Shown here: piece after piece, positions 24,070 through 35,109 of the stretch
Layout of the letters: every line of letters starts with the position of its first letter
Position numbering within the stretch: position 1 is the first letter of the stretch
Source: Bombardia bombarda
Lineage: Eukaryota > Ascomycota > Sordariomycetes > Sordariales > Lasiosphaeriaceae
Length of the DNA: 64,000 bases
Assembly (NCBI GenBank): GCA_030512295.1
Contig: JAULSR010000003.1
Span: 3,038,001 to 3,102,000 of the forward strand
Direction: 5' to 3'
Position numbers and translations under genes: made by a program
The notes under the pieces: generated by a model
Databases searched by the model: none
What the model saw: the letters and a program-made list of their open reading frames with translations, nothing else
What the model was told of the DNA's origin: nothing

Positions 24070-25946
24070 ATGGTAAGTTGCACTGCACTGCAATGGACTG
24101 CACTGCACTGCACCACAGCGCATTGCATCATTCCGCATTCTCCCCATTTCTCTGCTCTTCTCTTCTTTTCCCACTGCAGCCTTGGCCCGCTTGCTAACTC
24201 CCCCGCGACCCGCAGTCTTCGTTCAGCCCAACCCAAATCTTCGAGGAAGGTACCACGGAGGAGAAGGGTGAGAATGCCCGCCTCAGCGCCTTCGTTGGCG
24301 CCATCGCCGTGGGCGACCTGGTAAAGAGCACACTGGGCCCCAAGGGCATGGACAAGATCCTGCAATCTGCGTATGCTCGCGATCCAGCCCCCTTCCCCGT
24401 CCCCGTCCCCGCGCCCGATCCTTGCATGTCATCTGCTTACCAGAACCGCCTCTCAGATCTACCGGAGAGATTATGGTCACAAATGACGGCGCCACCATCC
24501 TCAAGTCCATTGCTCTTGACAACGCCGCCGCAAAGGTCCTGGTAAACATCTCCAAGGTCCAGGACGACGAGGTCGGCGATGGCACCACTTCAGTCGCTGT
24601 GCTCGCTGCCGAGTTGCTGCGCGAGGCCGAGAAGCTAGTCGACAAGAAGATCCACCCCCAGACCATCATTGAAGGCTACCGGATAGCCAGCCAAGCCGCC
24701 CTGAAGGCCCTGGAGGCTTCGGCGGTCGACCACAGCAAGAACCCCGAGGCGTTCAGGAACGACCTCCTCGCCATCGCACGTACAACCCTCAGCTCAAAGG
24801 TTCTCTCCCAGGACCGCACCCACTTTGCCGAGCTCGCCTGCGACGCTGTCCTGCGGTTGAAGGGCTCGTCCGACCTTAGCCACATCCAGATCATCAAGAA
24901 GGCCGGCGGCAAGCTCAGCGAATCATACCTGGACGAGGGCTTCATCCTGGACAAGAAGATCGGCGTGAACCAGCCCAAGCGCCTCGAGAAGGCCAAGATC
25001 CTCATCGCCAACACGTCGATGGACACGGACAAGGTCAAGATCTTTGGCGCACGCGTCAAGGTCACGTCTACCAGCCAGCTCGCCGATATCGAGAAGGCCG
25101 AGAAAGAGAAGATGAAGGCCAAGGTGGAGAAGATCAAGGCGCACGGAATCAACTGCTTCATTAACAGACAGCTCATCTACAACTGGCCCGAGCAGCTCTT
25201 TACTGATGCTGGCATCATGTCAATAGAGCATGCCGACTTTGACGGCATCGAGCGTCTGGCCCTTGTCACGGGCGGCGAGATCACCTCCACATTCGACCAC
25301 CCCGACCAGGTCCGACTTGGCCAGTGCGACCTCATTGAGGAGGTGCTCATCGGTGAGGATACCCTGATTAAGTTTTCTGGTGTTGCGGCAGGACAGGCTT
25401 GCACGATTGTGCTCCGTGGAGCCACCGAGCAGCTGCTTGACGAGGCGGAGCGAAGTCTGCACGATGCTCTGGCCGTTCTCTCACAGACGGTCAACGAGCC
25501 GCGGACAACACTGGGTGGCGGATGTGCCGAGTCGTTGATGGCTAAGGCCGTTGAGGGCGCTGCCACTCGCATCGAGGGCAAGCGGCAGACGGCGGCGGCT
25601 TCGTTCGCCATTGCGCTGCGACAGCTTCCCACCATTCTGGCAGATAATGCCGGTCTCGACTCTGGTGACCTGGTCGCGCGTCTGCGCAAGGCGCATTACG
25701 ATGGCATGACAACCTACGGGCTGGACTTGATGACCCCTGGAGGCGGAATTGCGGACATGAGAGAGATGGGTGTTATCGAGAGCTACAAGCTGAAGAGAGC
25801 TGTAGTTTCTTCGGCTAGTGAGGCCGCTGAGGTACGTTTTGCTTACATGTTCAGCTCAATGTGCATAATGCTAACCGCTGATATAGTTGCTGCTACGCGT
25901 GGACGACATAATAAGAGCAGCGCCGAGGAGGCGGGAGAGACAATAG
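24070..25946 (+). CDS. CCT2: TCP-1 chaperonin (TRiC/CCT) subunit beta
   Basis: Four exons, 24070-24072, 24216-24370, 24457-25831 and 25887-25946, give 530 residues. The first coding exon is only the ATG, followed at once by GTAAGT and a 143-base intron; the protein then reads SSFSPTQIFEEGTTEEKGEN, the expected CCT2 N-terminus. CCT2 is one of eight ring subunits that fold actin, tubulin and WD proteins with ATP. Visible ATPase motifs are KSTLGPKGMDKIL, VTNDGATILKS and VGDGTTS near the N-terminus, and LGGGCAE and GLDLMTPGG in the C-terminal part. The final exon supplies LLLRVDDIIRAAPRRRERQ. Intron 1 contains a TGCAC-rich repeat. Confidence 0.95.
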
Positions 25947-26961
25947 ATTTGGTCCTGATCATCATTGCCAGGCGTTGGACTGTAAAATAATCTAGACGGC
26001 CCAGAGCGTAGCTGCTGAATTGTCCATCACTCTGTTCTCCAATTTCAGCCTCTGCTGTGGTACTCTTGCCATGTGATTTTATATTTTCGATGTCACCAAA
26101 ATCCAAACTGATACAAGTCTTATTAGGTGCCCAGACCAGCTGGTTTGTCGTCCACTGAATGGTGAATCTACTGGTTCTGATCCCCGGGTGACCGACACTT
26201 TGATGACCAAGCAACGTCTGCCACGGTTTTCGGTGTTTGTATCTTTCCCGCGCGCTTCTGCTTTCAACATACCCGCCCGCACGAGCCTTTCTTCTCAATT
26301 GGGCATTCTTTATCGACCCCTTTTCAGCTTCCCGCGCGGGATTGATCCACTTTTAACCAACTATATGTGCCTGCGTTTGAAATTACTACCTACCTACCAT
26401 AGGTAACCAGCACCGATTTTTGATAGGGGCCGCAGGTTTGCACTGCGAATACGAAGAAAGGATGCATTGCCTAAGGTTACCGCGCGCGAGTCGACCTGAC
26501 CTGACCTCTACGGTCCCGTCCACATACTTGTGCTGCCTGTTTTACACTGAGAACGATGTGGAACTACGGGCAGTAGAACGAGCGGGTCTTGTTTTCTCCG
26601 TGTCAAAAGTCTCCATATGGAATGTCTCCGTGTGGGGAGGCGGCTGAAGGTCTGCTACACCGCTTGTGTTGGCTTAGGTTGACAGGAGCTTGCTGTTGTG
26701 TTCGTGGTATGTCATGATTGGTATGTTTTTGGCATTATTACTAATGCAGATACGTTCAGAATCAATAGGGTGGTGTATGTGTACTCTCTTGCGGTTAAAA
26801 TCCCGTTGACTCACATAGTATATGAGACCCGTGAACAGTTCTAATAAACTGAATACTCCTTTCTCAACGATAGGATAGAATCACCAGTCTCCTGTCCCTG
26901 AAACCTCACACACCTCGCACACACCCAGTCCGGCATCGTCTCTTTCAGTCAGTCACCCACC
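25947..26961. other. Intergenic region upstream of the FMN reductase gene
   Basis: 3' flank of CCT2 and promoter of the reductase. One CTACCTACCATAGGTA motif lies at about 26389-26405. The last 60 bases before the ATG are rich in CACAC/CCAC. No gene is supported. Confidence 0.5.
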
Positions 26962-27588
26962 ATGACTTCCTCTAAATCTATTGCTGTCGTCAGCATGAGC
27001 ACGCGCACGCCCCGCGTCGGCCCGCACGTGGCCGCCTTCGTCAAGAAGACACTCGACGCCGACGCCGCAGCCAGCGGGCTCGACCTTCCCCTCGTCGACC
27101 TGGCTGACTTCAAGCTGCCCGTCTACGACGAGAGCGTCGTGCCCTTCATGGTGCCCGACCAGGCGACCTTCTCCCACGCGCACAGCCTGGCGTGGAGCAG
27201 CGAGATCAAGCGCCACGCCGGCTACGTGCTCGTGCTGCCCGAGTACAACTTCACCCTGGCCGGGAGCACCAAGAATGCCATCGACTATCTCGCCCACGAG
27301 TGGCGCGGCAAGCCGGTTGTTATCGTCACGTACGGCGTCGTGGGCGGCACGTATGCTTCGGAGCACGCCGTGCATATTTTTACGAACTTGAAGCTGCGCG
27401 TGGCGGAGACAAAGCCGCAGCTGGCGTTTGCGGGGAACCGCGGGCCAGATATGTTTGCTGCGGTGTTGGAGGGGAAGCTGGGAGAGGAGACGGTCAAGCT
27501 GTGGGGGGTGGAGAAGAGCGAGAGCTTGCTGAAGGCGTTTGATGAGCTTAAGGAGCTGTTGAAGGAGGATGGAGAGGCGAAGAGCTAA
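26962..27588 (+). CDS. NADPH-dependent FMN reductase family flavoprotein
   Basis: Single exon, 208 residues, starting at the only sensible ATG. The fold is flavodoxin-like: SIAVVSMSTRTPRVGPHVAAF forms the first beta strand and the phosphate-binding loop, YVLVLPEYNFTLAGSTKNAID is the family signature that packs against the isoalloxazine ring, and GKPVVIVTYGVVGGTYA is the third strand and loop. Such proteins reduce FMN, quinones or azo compounds using NAD(P)H and often act in oxidative-stress or xenobiotic handling. No signal peptide or membrane segment, so probably cytosolic. The substrate cannot be read from the sequence. Confidence 0.88.
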   Translation: MTSSKSIAVVSMSTRTPRVGPHVAAFVKKTLDADAAASGLDLPLVDLADFKLPVYDESVVPFMVPDQATFSHAHSLAWSSEIKRHAGYVLVLPEYNFTLAGSTKNAIDYLAHEWRGKPVVIVTYGVVGGTYASEHAVHIFTNLKLRVAETKPQLAFAGNRGPDMFAAVLEGKLGEETVKLWGVEKSESLLKAFDELKELLKEDGEAKS

Positions 27589-27889
27589 AGGGCTGCTGGA
27601 GTGGGATTAACGTTGAAGTAGCTTGGGGTCAGCATGGTCAGCATTACGAATGGGCTAACGTGCGGATGATTACTAGGTAGCATTTGTTCTATGTATTGTG
27701 ATGGGTATATCTAGTCTAATGTTCCTGCGCCGAAAGGAAGCACGAATCCAAGACTCTGTCAAACCAAAGCGTTGCTAGAGTAGCCATTGGTCGTGTTATA
27801 CCGCGAGCGACTACCATTGAAATCGCAGCTTTGGGCTTGCTTGCTCCTCCTTTCTATCCCTAACGCCTTCCGAACCTCGATACTTGACT

Positions 27890-28513
27890 TCACGCACCAT
27901 CCATCATCTCAACATCCCCGTCTTGGTTTTGGACAGTACGTCGGCTGACTGTTTTTACCGGCGCAACTGGCCGATCCACCACTTTTCCCTTTCCTCTTTT
28001 CTTCACCCTCTCTCTATCATTACGATGATTGTCGTCTTGGTCAGAAATGCTCTCCTCCTCGTCTTCATGCAAACCCGTATCCAACGGCTGACTTTGTTTT
28101 GCGAGCAACAACATTCCCAGATCATCACTTGTTGTTTTGTTCAGTCTGTCGATAGCATAGGCGATAGTAGGAAGGAATTCCTTGTCGTCGCGCTGTTGTG
28201 CGGGTGGCGCGCTGCTCTCATACTTCTCTCGGGCATCAACGAAGGCGAAGGCTGGTTTGAGCCATGCCATCTCAGGAAGGGCCGCTGAAAACCCAGAGAA
28301 GCTGCGAACACGACAGAGATAGTCGACAATGTTCTCGTCTGGGCGGATGCCGTGCTGGGCGTGAGTGACGGTCTTACTGGCGATGATAAAGGCGTCGGCG
28401 ATGGCTGTCTCGGCATCTTGTTTGCTGATCTTGCAATTGCCAAGGAGGTGGGTTAGAGTACCAACGACAATGATATCTGTGTTCTCATTGTTTAGGACAG
28501 ATCCTCGGCGCGG
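27890..28513 (-). CDS. Unrecognised protein, C-terminal exon; 5' end uncertain
   Basis: An open frame ends with a stop at 27890 and is closed upstream by a stop at 28514-28516, with no ATG before 28270. It most likely begins at a splice acceptor, for example at 28476 (acag) or about 28421 (caag), with an upstream exon possibly starting at the ATG near 28581. The reading contains LLGNCKISKQDAETAIADAF, GIRPDENIVDYLCRVRSF and EMAWLKPAFAFVDAREKYES, then a charged tail with EDEEESISDQDDN and a basic RVKKRGKGK patch. This has the composition of a real protein, perhaps nuclear, but I recognise no family. A shorter form starting at the ATG at 28270 is also possible. Call the C-terminus moderately sure and the start unsure. 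Confidence 0.45.
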   Translation of the reverse strand, partial: PRRGSVLNNENTDIIVVGTLTHLLGNCKISKQDAETAIADAFIIASKTVTHAQHGIRPDENIVDYLCRVRSFSGFSAALPEMAWLKPAFAFVDAREKYESSAPPAQQRDDKEFLPTIAYAIDRLNKTTSDDLGMLLLAKQSQPLDTGLHEDEEESISDQDDNHRNDRERVKKRGKGKVVDRPVAPVKTVSRRTVQNQDGDVEMMDGA

Positions 28514-30585
28514 CTAGCGGAATCCCATGCGCGGAAGCATGAGGGACAACAAGGCAGATGGGGACACCGACTGCGACATTTGCTGTTGTTGGTGGTGATG
28601 ATAGTGATGATAGTGATGATAATATTGATAGTTGCGACGATATTGAATGATTTGGGGGCTGCAATTAAGACTACTATAGCCAAGATAGAGATAGTTAGTA
28701 AGGTACATGTAGGTAGTAGCTGGTGGTTGAAGGATTGGGAAGAATTTGTTTTGTTGATTGCATCGAAACAATTGCTACCTGGTACTTGCCCTGATTTAAG
28801 GTTTTAATAACGAGCGAAGGGATGGCAGGATCGATGTTTCAAAATCAGGTTCGGATAGAAGGAGTAGTGTGAGCAATGCGTTAAACTGAATGTATTGCAG
28901 CAAACGTATGTTCAACCTTGGACATGCCTGTAAGAATGCTCCAAGAATATCTCATCCGTCTGACTTAAACTTCTGGATTATTCACTCGCGTGTATCTTTA
29001 AAAGCTATACACAGCAAGAACTAAGATACCTAATCACTCTTTACAAAGTGAACATTCGTTCTATATTTCAAGAGCCCAACGAAACTTCATCCCCATTAGT
29101 CACTTAGACTATCCTTTGCACTTTGCAATCTATGTTTAGACGGGTCGGAGCCTGAAATAATTCTTACGTAAACAATGATCATGTGGCCGATGTAGGTAAT
29201 ATATCAGACCAATGTGCTCAAGGCCACCGATAACCTGAAGTCATAGCGACCATCGACTGTTGGCGTGGGTAAGGGGAGCTGAAGATGCCTGAGACGTGGA
29301 CTGGGGTGGCTCATACGTACCCACAATAACAATTATGACCTGCTCTTTCCCCTAAATTCAAGGGACAACGGCAGCAGGGGAGCAGCTCACGGGTATCTAA
29401 AACGTACCTTGTGAAATCACATCCGTACAGAATACAGAGTCCAGGTAGCAATGCAGGACGGTCAATGCTTTGAGATGTTTCGATCATAACTTTGGTCAAA
29501 TCTATGTAAAGCAAAAACCACGACAACATCTGTGTATCCAATTTTATGCTGAACTCAACAGATACCTACCGTTGCCGTCAAGTGTGGCAAGAAACTAGGT
29601 CTAGAGATGTTGTACACACGCAGGGAGCTACAGTTGCGGCTGACTTCGTCTTAAAATATACCAGAAATGTGAATCGGTGTGAAGTCGTAACCCTCGTCAT
29701 GTTAAACATAGCAGTCGTTTTTATTATCAAATTCCTGTCAGTTTTGTTCTTGACATTGAGGTCTGGTCGAAAGTTTGAAAGATACAGGTAATTAATTCGG
29801 GACCGAAACTGAAACAGCCATTAAAGGCGCAAAAAGATGTATGTCTCTACTCAATCCAGAGCGCCTAATTCAGAAGTGAATCTTCCCTCGGATGTAGTAG
29901 AGTGATCGTCGATAACTGATAATTACGATCTGTTATCATCTCAGACAGCCACTGTCATTCGAGCGTGCAGCCCGCGTGATGCTCAGACAATTCTATTAAT
30001 AACCAAGCCCAGGCAACCGAAACGTGCCCGGCATTGACCGCGGTATTAATTGCCCACTGACCCATTATGTTTCGTCCCCTCAATGCCCCGTCCGGCGTTC
30101 TTGTTTCAACATGTCGTTCGGATTACCCCACAATGATAAACAGCAGGGTCCTGCTAAGCCATTCAAGTCGGGCATGGCTCCTCGGGGCTGTCGTCGCGTC
30201 GGGCATGACAAGTTCGGACAATGGAGTTCCTCTGTAATGAATACAGAGTACGTGTGTATCATAACACACTATTCTTTTCACTTTGTGTTAAGGTTCCGCG
30301 TTTTTGACTGAGGAGGCTGATATCTCGTGGACAGGTGCGAGCTATGCCGGAGTAGGAAATGGGAAATGCGAGACATCGATGGGGTCGTCCTCCTTCATCG
30401 GACACAATCCCACAGACCACAGTCCCGAGTCGGAACCGAGGCAAATGAATCAGTTTATTATGTCTCTCAGAGCTTCATCGTTATAAATAGCCGTCCTGTG
30501 TCCCATTCTCCGTCCTCCAACATCTCGACAACATCGCGCAGCATCGACTTCAAATTTCGAACAGCTTCCAACATTCGCAAGTACA
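28514..30585. other. Relatively AT-rich intergenic region, nothing recognised
   Basis: Contains a short ATC/GATGATAGT-type repeat at about 28590-28630. Otherwise no coding region, RNA gene or mobile element was recognised. The last 60 bases are the leader of the small gene at 30586. Confidence 0.45.
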
Positions 30586-31120
30586 ATGACAATTTCTATT
30601 CCCATCGCAAGCTTCGGCAGCAATTCGCAGGTTGTCCAAGACATTCGAGCTATTCTTCTTCCTACTTATGACAGTGAGTCGATTCCTTGAGCTATTGTCT
30701 TTCCTTCAACGGTTGAGGGGATAAAATGGAGAGAGGTAAAACAAAAACGCAAGATGAGAACTGAATATTAACAACACCGCTTTCTTAGTCGCACATATTT
30801 GCCTTAATGTTGAGGCGGCCGAGGCTGAACTGCCTTTAATTTGTTCAGGCGTACTGGAAACAAACCAGTCATCAGGACTAGGAAGTAACGCAGGATTGCC
30901 TCCATTGGAGCGCAGAGTGCCCCAAGCTGTCATTTTCGGCGGCGGTCTTCCTGACGACCTCGTTGATCGTGTCAAGGCGGCTGTTCTGTCCAAGGCCCCC
31001 GATGTCAAGCCCATTCAGATCAGCCGCGAGGAAATCTTTGCGGCTGGTGCCACTGGGCCCGATCCAGAGGTCATCGCTCGGTTACTGCGCGCGAAGTTGG
31101 CTGAGCAGCTTTCGATCTAA
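30586..31120 (+). CDS. Small unknown protein, 139 residues
   Basis: Two exons, 30586-30673 and 30789-31120, joined in phase 1 with a GTGAGT donor and a TTAG acceptor; the reading stays open throughout. The N-terminus (MTISIPIASFGSNSQVVQDI) has no clear signal peptide. The C-terminal half (PQAVIFGGGLPDDLVDRVKAA, then ISREEIFAAGATGPDPEVIA) looks like a small alpha/beta fold with a final helix, LLRAKLAEQLSI. No family is recognised. Third-position composition and the clean splice support a real gene. Confidence 0.6.
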
Positions 31121-31618
31121 ACCTGAGATAGTATGGGAACTTCAGGATGATGAGGGACAAGATTTATGATGTGCTGGAAAATGGTTGTATGTGGCTGGTG
31201 TGAACTGCGCAGATATATGAGGGGGGCTTCGGTCCATGGTCTGTCTTTGTGAACGGCTAGCCAGTGAGTTTGGGTTGTTTAAGCAGTACCGAAATCTAGC
31301 AATACATTATCCTTGCAAAACATCAAATTCTGTCGGTTAATTAGAGATGAAATGCATATGTGAATAAACAGATGATGTGATGAATGGATGAGACGCTTCC
31401 GAAGTGTTGTTCAGAAACGGCAATAGACTGACAACGTGTCAGACTCGATACTGCTCAGTATAGTGGGTCGGACTGAGGTAACCGACCGCAAAAGGATGGA
31501 TGCGACGTTAGGCGATGGGAAGGGAGGAGGAGGAGGGAATAATAGCTGATCGGGTCGGATCAGCTGCTGTTGCTGGTAAACGACCCACATGGTAGTTGGC
31601 GTACCCGAGAAATGTGCT
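31121..31618. other. Convergent intergenic region, nothing recognised
   Basis: 3' flanks of the small unknown gene (+) and the mannosidase (-). No gene or notable repeat. Confidence 0.5.
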
Positions 31619-33492
31619 TCATCTTTGAGGCAAGCGGAAAGGATGCGCCTCAGTACTGAAGACAAATTCATCAAGACTGATGAGCTCGGGGGGCGAGAAC
31701 ATGAGATAGAAGTACTTGAGCGTCTCTGCCATCCAGAAGCTCTAATGAAATTGCCATGTCAGCACGCACAGTCAAAGCAATACAAAAGAAAAAGGATTCA
31801 ACTCAGCAACTACCATCCTACCTCCATCGAATCAAGCTTTTTCGTCTCGTAGTCGACTGTTACGTCGGTGATCGCAGAATTGGCAAACTCTGTTTTAGTG
31901 GCATTCATGACAGAATTAAACATGGTCCAAGCAATGTCTCGCAAGTCTTCCTTGCCAGTGATCCTGTACAGGAGAAACAGGCTTTCGATGGCCTCGGGCC
32001 GGAGATTGTAGCGCGGATCTGGCATATCGGTAAAGCCTTTTGTGAGCCAAGGATTGCCCTCTCTCCACCACTTCTGCTCGTCCCAAGAACAGGCACTTTG
32101 GAGAAAATCACATGCCATGATGTTGGATACCTCGGGCATCAACCCAGTGGGGAAGGCGCTGTACGCCCACGCACAGCCTCGGGCCAGGCGTTCTCCGATG
32201 TCGACGTGGTCGGGAATGTCAAACAGCTTTCCGCCGAGCCCAAACATACCTCCGGTGAAACAGGATAGGTGCTGACTTTCAGAGATACGGTCGATTCGAT
32301 CATCGTGAGCGTAGGCATTACCCATGAAAAGTATGCCCTTTCCAGCCTCCTCATCGGGTATCATGGGGCGAAACAAGAGGTGATTGACAGAAGCGTTCAT
32401 GGCGGCACGGTACATGGTTTCGTATCTTGGAGACTGGCCGTTCAGCAAGGCGGCCATCTTGAGCAGGTATTCGTACAGCGAGTCGGACTCGGCGCCCAGG
32501 CTGAAGGCACTGTCGCCGTCAACGCGCTCGTTGCGGAAGTTAATCCATTTTGGCCACATTCCTGGCAGCTTGGTCTCGCTCTGAGTCCGCTCGAGAAAGT
32601 CAGTGACGCGGCTGATGGCATCGTAAAACCTGGAATCGGCTGTAAGTTGGGCAAGTCGGGTAAACTCGAGGGATAGGGAGCAGGGTGCTGCGGAGGGATC
32701 GTGAAGGCCTGCCGTCTGCAGTCCCTGTTTGGCCTTCCCAAAGTCAAGCCAGAAGGCTGGAAGGCGGTTTGGGGTGTCAAAGGCCATGTAGAGCATATTG
32801 GCCAGCTCGGTTGCCTTCTCCAACAGGGCATGCTCGCTGCTCAAGTCGTAAGCACTGAGCAGGCCGCCCAGGTGACGAATTGTTGTTTCAAAGACGTTGA
32901 GGCCGGTATCATCAGTTTTTGCCCAGTCGATGCGGGCGGCGGCGGCAGCAGCGGTGTAAAAGTCGTCTTGAAGACCCATGATCCAGAGAGTGTCGAGGGA
33001 GTCTACCAGGGTGGCGGCCCAACCTCCAAATGTGGTCTTCCCGGCGCCGGTCACTGGTGTCAACTCGTCTTGCAGCCAGGCGTGCTTCTTGTAGCTGTTC
33101 CAGCTCCGAACAAAGGCGGCGCGGACGGCATCTTGACGGGCTTTGGATTTGTTATGGTGCACATAATTGATGAAGTCGTGCTGAACCTGATTGAGGGCTT
33201 GGAGCGTGGGGGTCGCGACGGGAAGTTGTTGAATGGTGGAAACGGGGTGCCATTGAGGCGCCGACGCCAAGTCAAAGCCAAAGACGTCCACAAAGCTGCT
33301 TGATTGGAAACAGACGTTGTTCTTGCTGGTGCACTGGGCTGCCCCGGCTGCCGCTGAGCGACGGGGAAGCAACACCCCGAGCAGCGTAACGGCCACGATG
33401 GTGATCACAACGGCAACGGCAACGGCGATGAAACGGTGAGGGGCCTTGGCGTGCGCCGCCCAATCGAAAGTCTGCGCATGTGGTGCGACCAT
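31619..33492 (-). CDS. Class I alpha-1,2-mannosidase (GH47), membrane anchored
   Basis: Two exons, 33492-31822 and 31741-31619, give 597 residues. The ATG at 33492 is chosen because it puts a signal anchor (about residues 20-43, FIAVAVAVVITIVAVTLLGV) at the usual place. GH47 enzymes trim alpha-1,2-linked mannose from N-glycans in the ER and Golgi with Ca2+. Motifs seen in order: LVDSLDTLWIMGL, NVFETTIRHLGG, LGAESDSLYEYLLK, HLSCFTGGMFGLGG, YNLRPEAIESLFLLYRITG, and, after the splice, SFWMAETLKYFYLMFS and STEAHPF, which holds the calcium-binding Thr. The intron falls exactly between KKLDSME and SFWMAETLK, a strongly conserved block, which confirms the model. ER versus Golgi subclass is not resolved. 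Confidence 0.92.
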
Positions 33493-35109
33493 CGTCTGGA
33501 CATAAGGTAGGAGGTAGGCCGTCAAAAGCCCCCCTTCCTGGGTCCTTTGGCTTCCCTTCCGTGGGAGAGCAAAGTTGTTGGCACCAGACACGGGCAATGG
33601 TCGAAGCTTTCAAGTTGTTGTATGTACATGGGTAGGTAGGATGGAAGGAGCTAGATAACGTTACCACCTACCTTATTTAAGGAGACGGAAAGAGAACTAG
33701 CTTCTGGTGGAGCTCCCCGTTGCTGCATTACCTAGTGCCCCACACGATATCATCCAAGCCGCCCGAGAAAGCCCGAGCATGCAAACATGGCCCGATATAA
33801 ACTTCGAGAATTATAAAACGTTTGAAGAAGGTGCAGCCCAGAGCCTGCAGAAATGGAAGAGATGGAAACAAAGCGCAAACGAGAATTCCGTCATTCTCAC
33901 AAGATATTGATGTGTGTACCTACCTAGGTACATACTATCATTGGTTGCAGACCAGCGAGTACCTTAGGTAATGCCCCATGAGATACTGCGATGCATGATA
34001 GGCACCTTTGCTAAAAATCAAAGTTCAGTATCCTCCTGCAAAACCCAAAAATCAGGCTAGCTCTATAGTTGAATGGACATGCTGCCTTTTGTACATGTGT
34101 CTCTAAAAGTTCCCTTGCCTTACCGCCAGCCATCCGAGGTATCAAAATTCTATACTAGGTACCTTGGTTAAAGTCCAAAACTTGATATTCTGGAGGGAAA
34201 TACGTACTCTATTGTTTTGTCATCAATATTCGACACCTAGGTAATCACTAAGGCACCCACCCCGAATAGATGAATAGGTAGATTGGCAAGTAGGTAGAGT
34301 TGAATGAGAAGGGCAGACAACACAGAACCTGGATAATTAATGTCTAGTTCTGATAAGAAATACAAACGAGTCATGGTCCAACAACCCCAGACATTTGAGC
34401 GAGCTGCCAGCCTGACTAAACTCGATCAAGGCGGCTGGAGCTGGCCCAAACCCCCTTTCCCCCACAGGCGGAGCCAAGTCGATGCAATCGCATCCTCCCA
34501 AATCCAACAGTGGTTGATCCTTTGGCCCCAATATACCTCATTCAAGAAAAGGTACCCTCTCTTGTCCTCTAAGAATGGCGCTAATACATGGAGTGATGTT
34601 GGCATGATTCCGCACTATCTTACCAAACACCTTCTTGACCGCCTGGGTCCTCGTAGGGCTAATCACCAACGTGCAGAGATAGCTGGTCAACTTAAGCTTA
34701 ATAGTGCCATCAGTTGGTTGATACTCGTTTGTTGGTGATACAGCTGAGTGGTCTGCGTACCTTTATATTGACACTTGTATCCAAAATAAGCCCTAGAATA
34801 GACTACCAGGGCCTTCGGCAAGCATCCGGGCTATATGGATAGGCTTGGCAGAAGATGAACTGCTGCAAACTATTTTGATGGACACAACGACGGGCAATGA
34901 GCAACACAATGTCACTCTCAAGATACTAATACCGGCTTTCATCTATTGCTGCAGCTTGCACGCTTTTCCTATCGGGCAGTCAGTATGCTATTGCTAATAA
35001 GTGCCCCGCTGTCCTCGATGCTGTTCCTCTCAGAATCTAGAGTAACGAAAAGACAGGAAAAGGGGAAAACACGCGATAAACTCCTACCTTTAATCCAAAC
35101 TTCAAGTGT
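33493..35109. other. Intergenic region between the mannosidase and the PKS relic
   Basis: Contains several CCTAGGTA/AGGTAGGTA motifs (about 33630, 33921, 34156, 34233, 34275). An open frame at 34340-34738 (+, 132 codons) starts with ATG but shows no domain, signal or conserved-looking pattern and is not called. I found no trace of ketosynthase or acyltransferase coding sequence that would belong to the downstream PKS relic. Confidence 0.45.
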
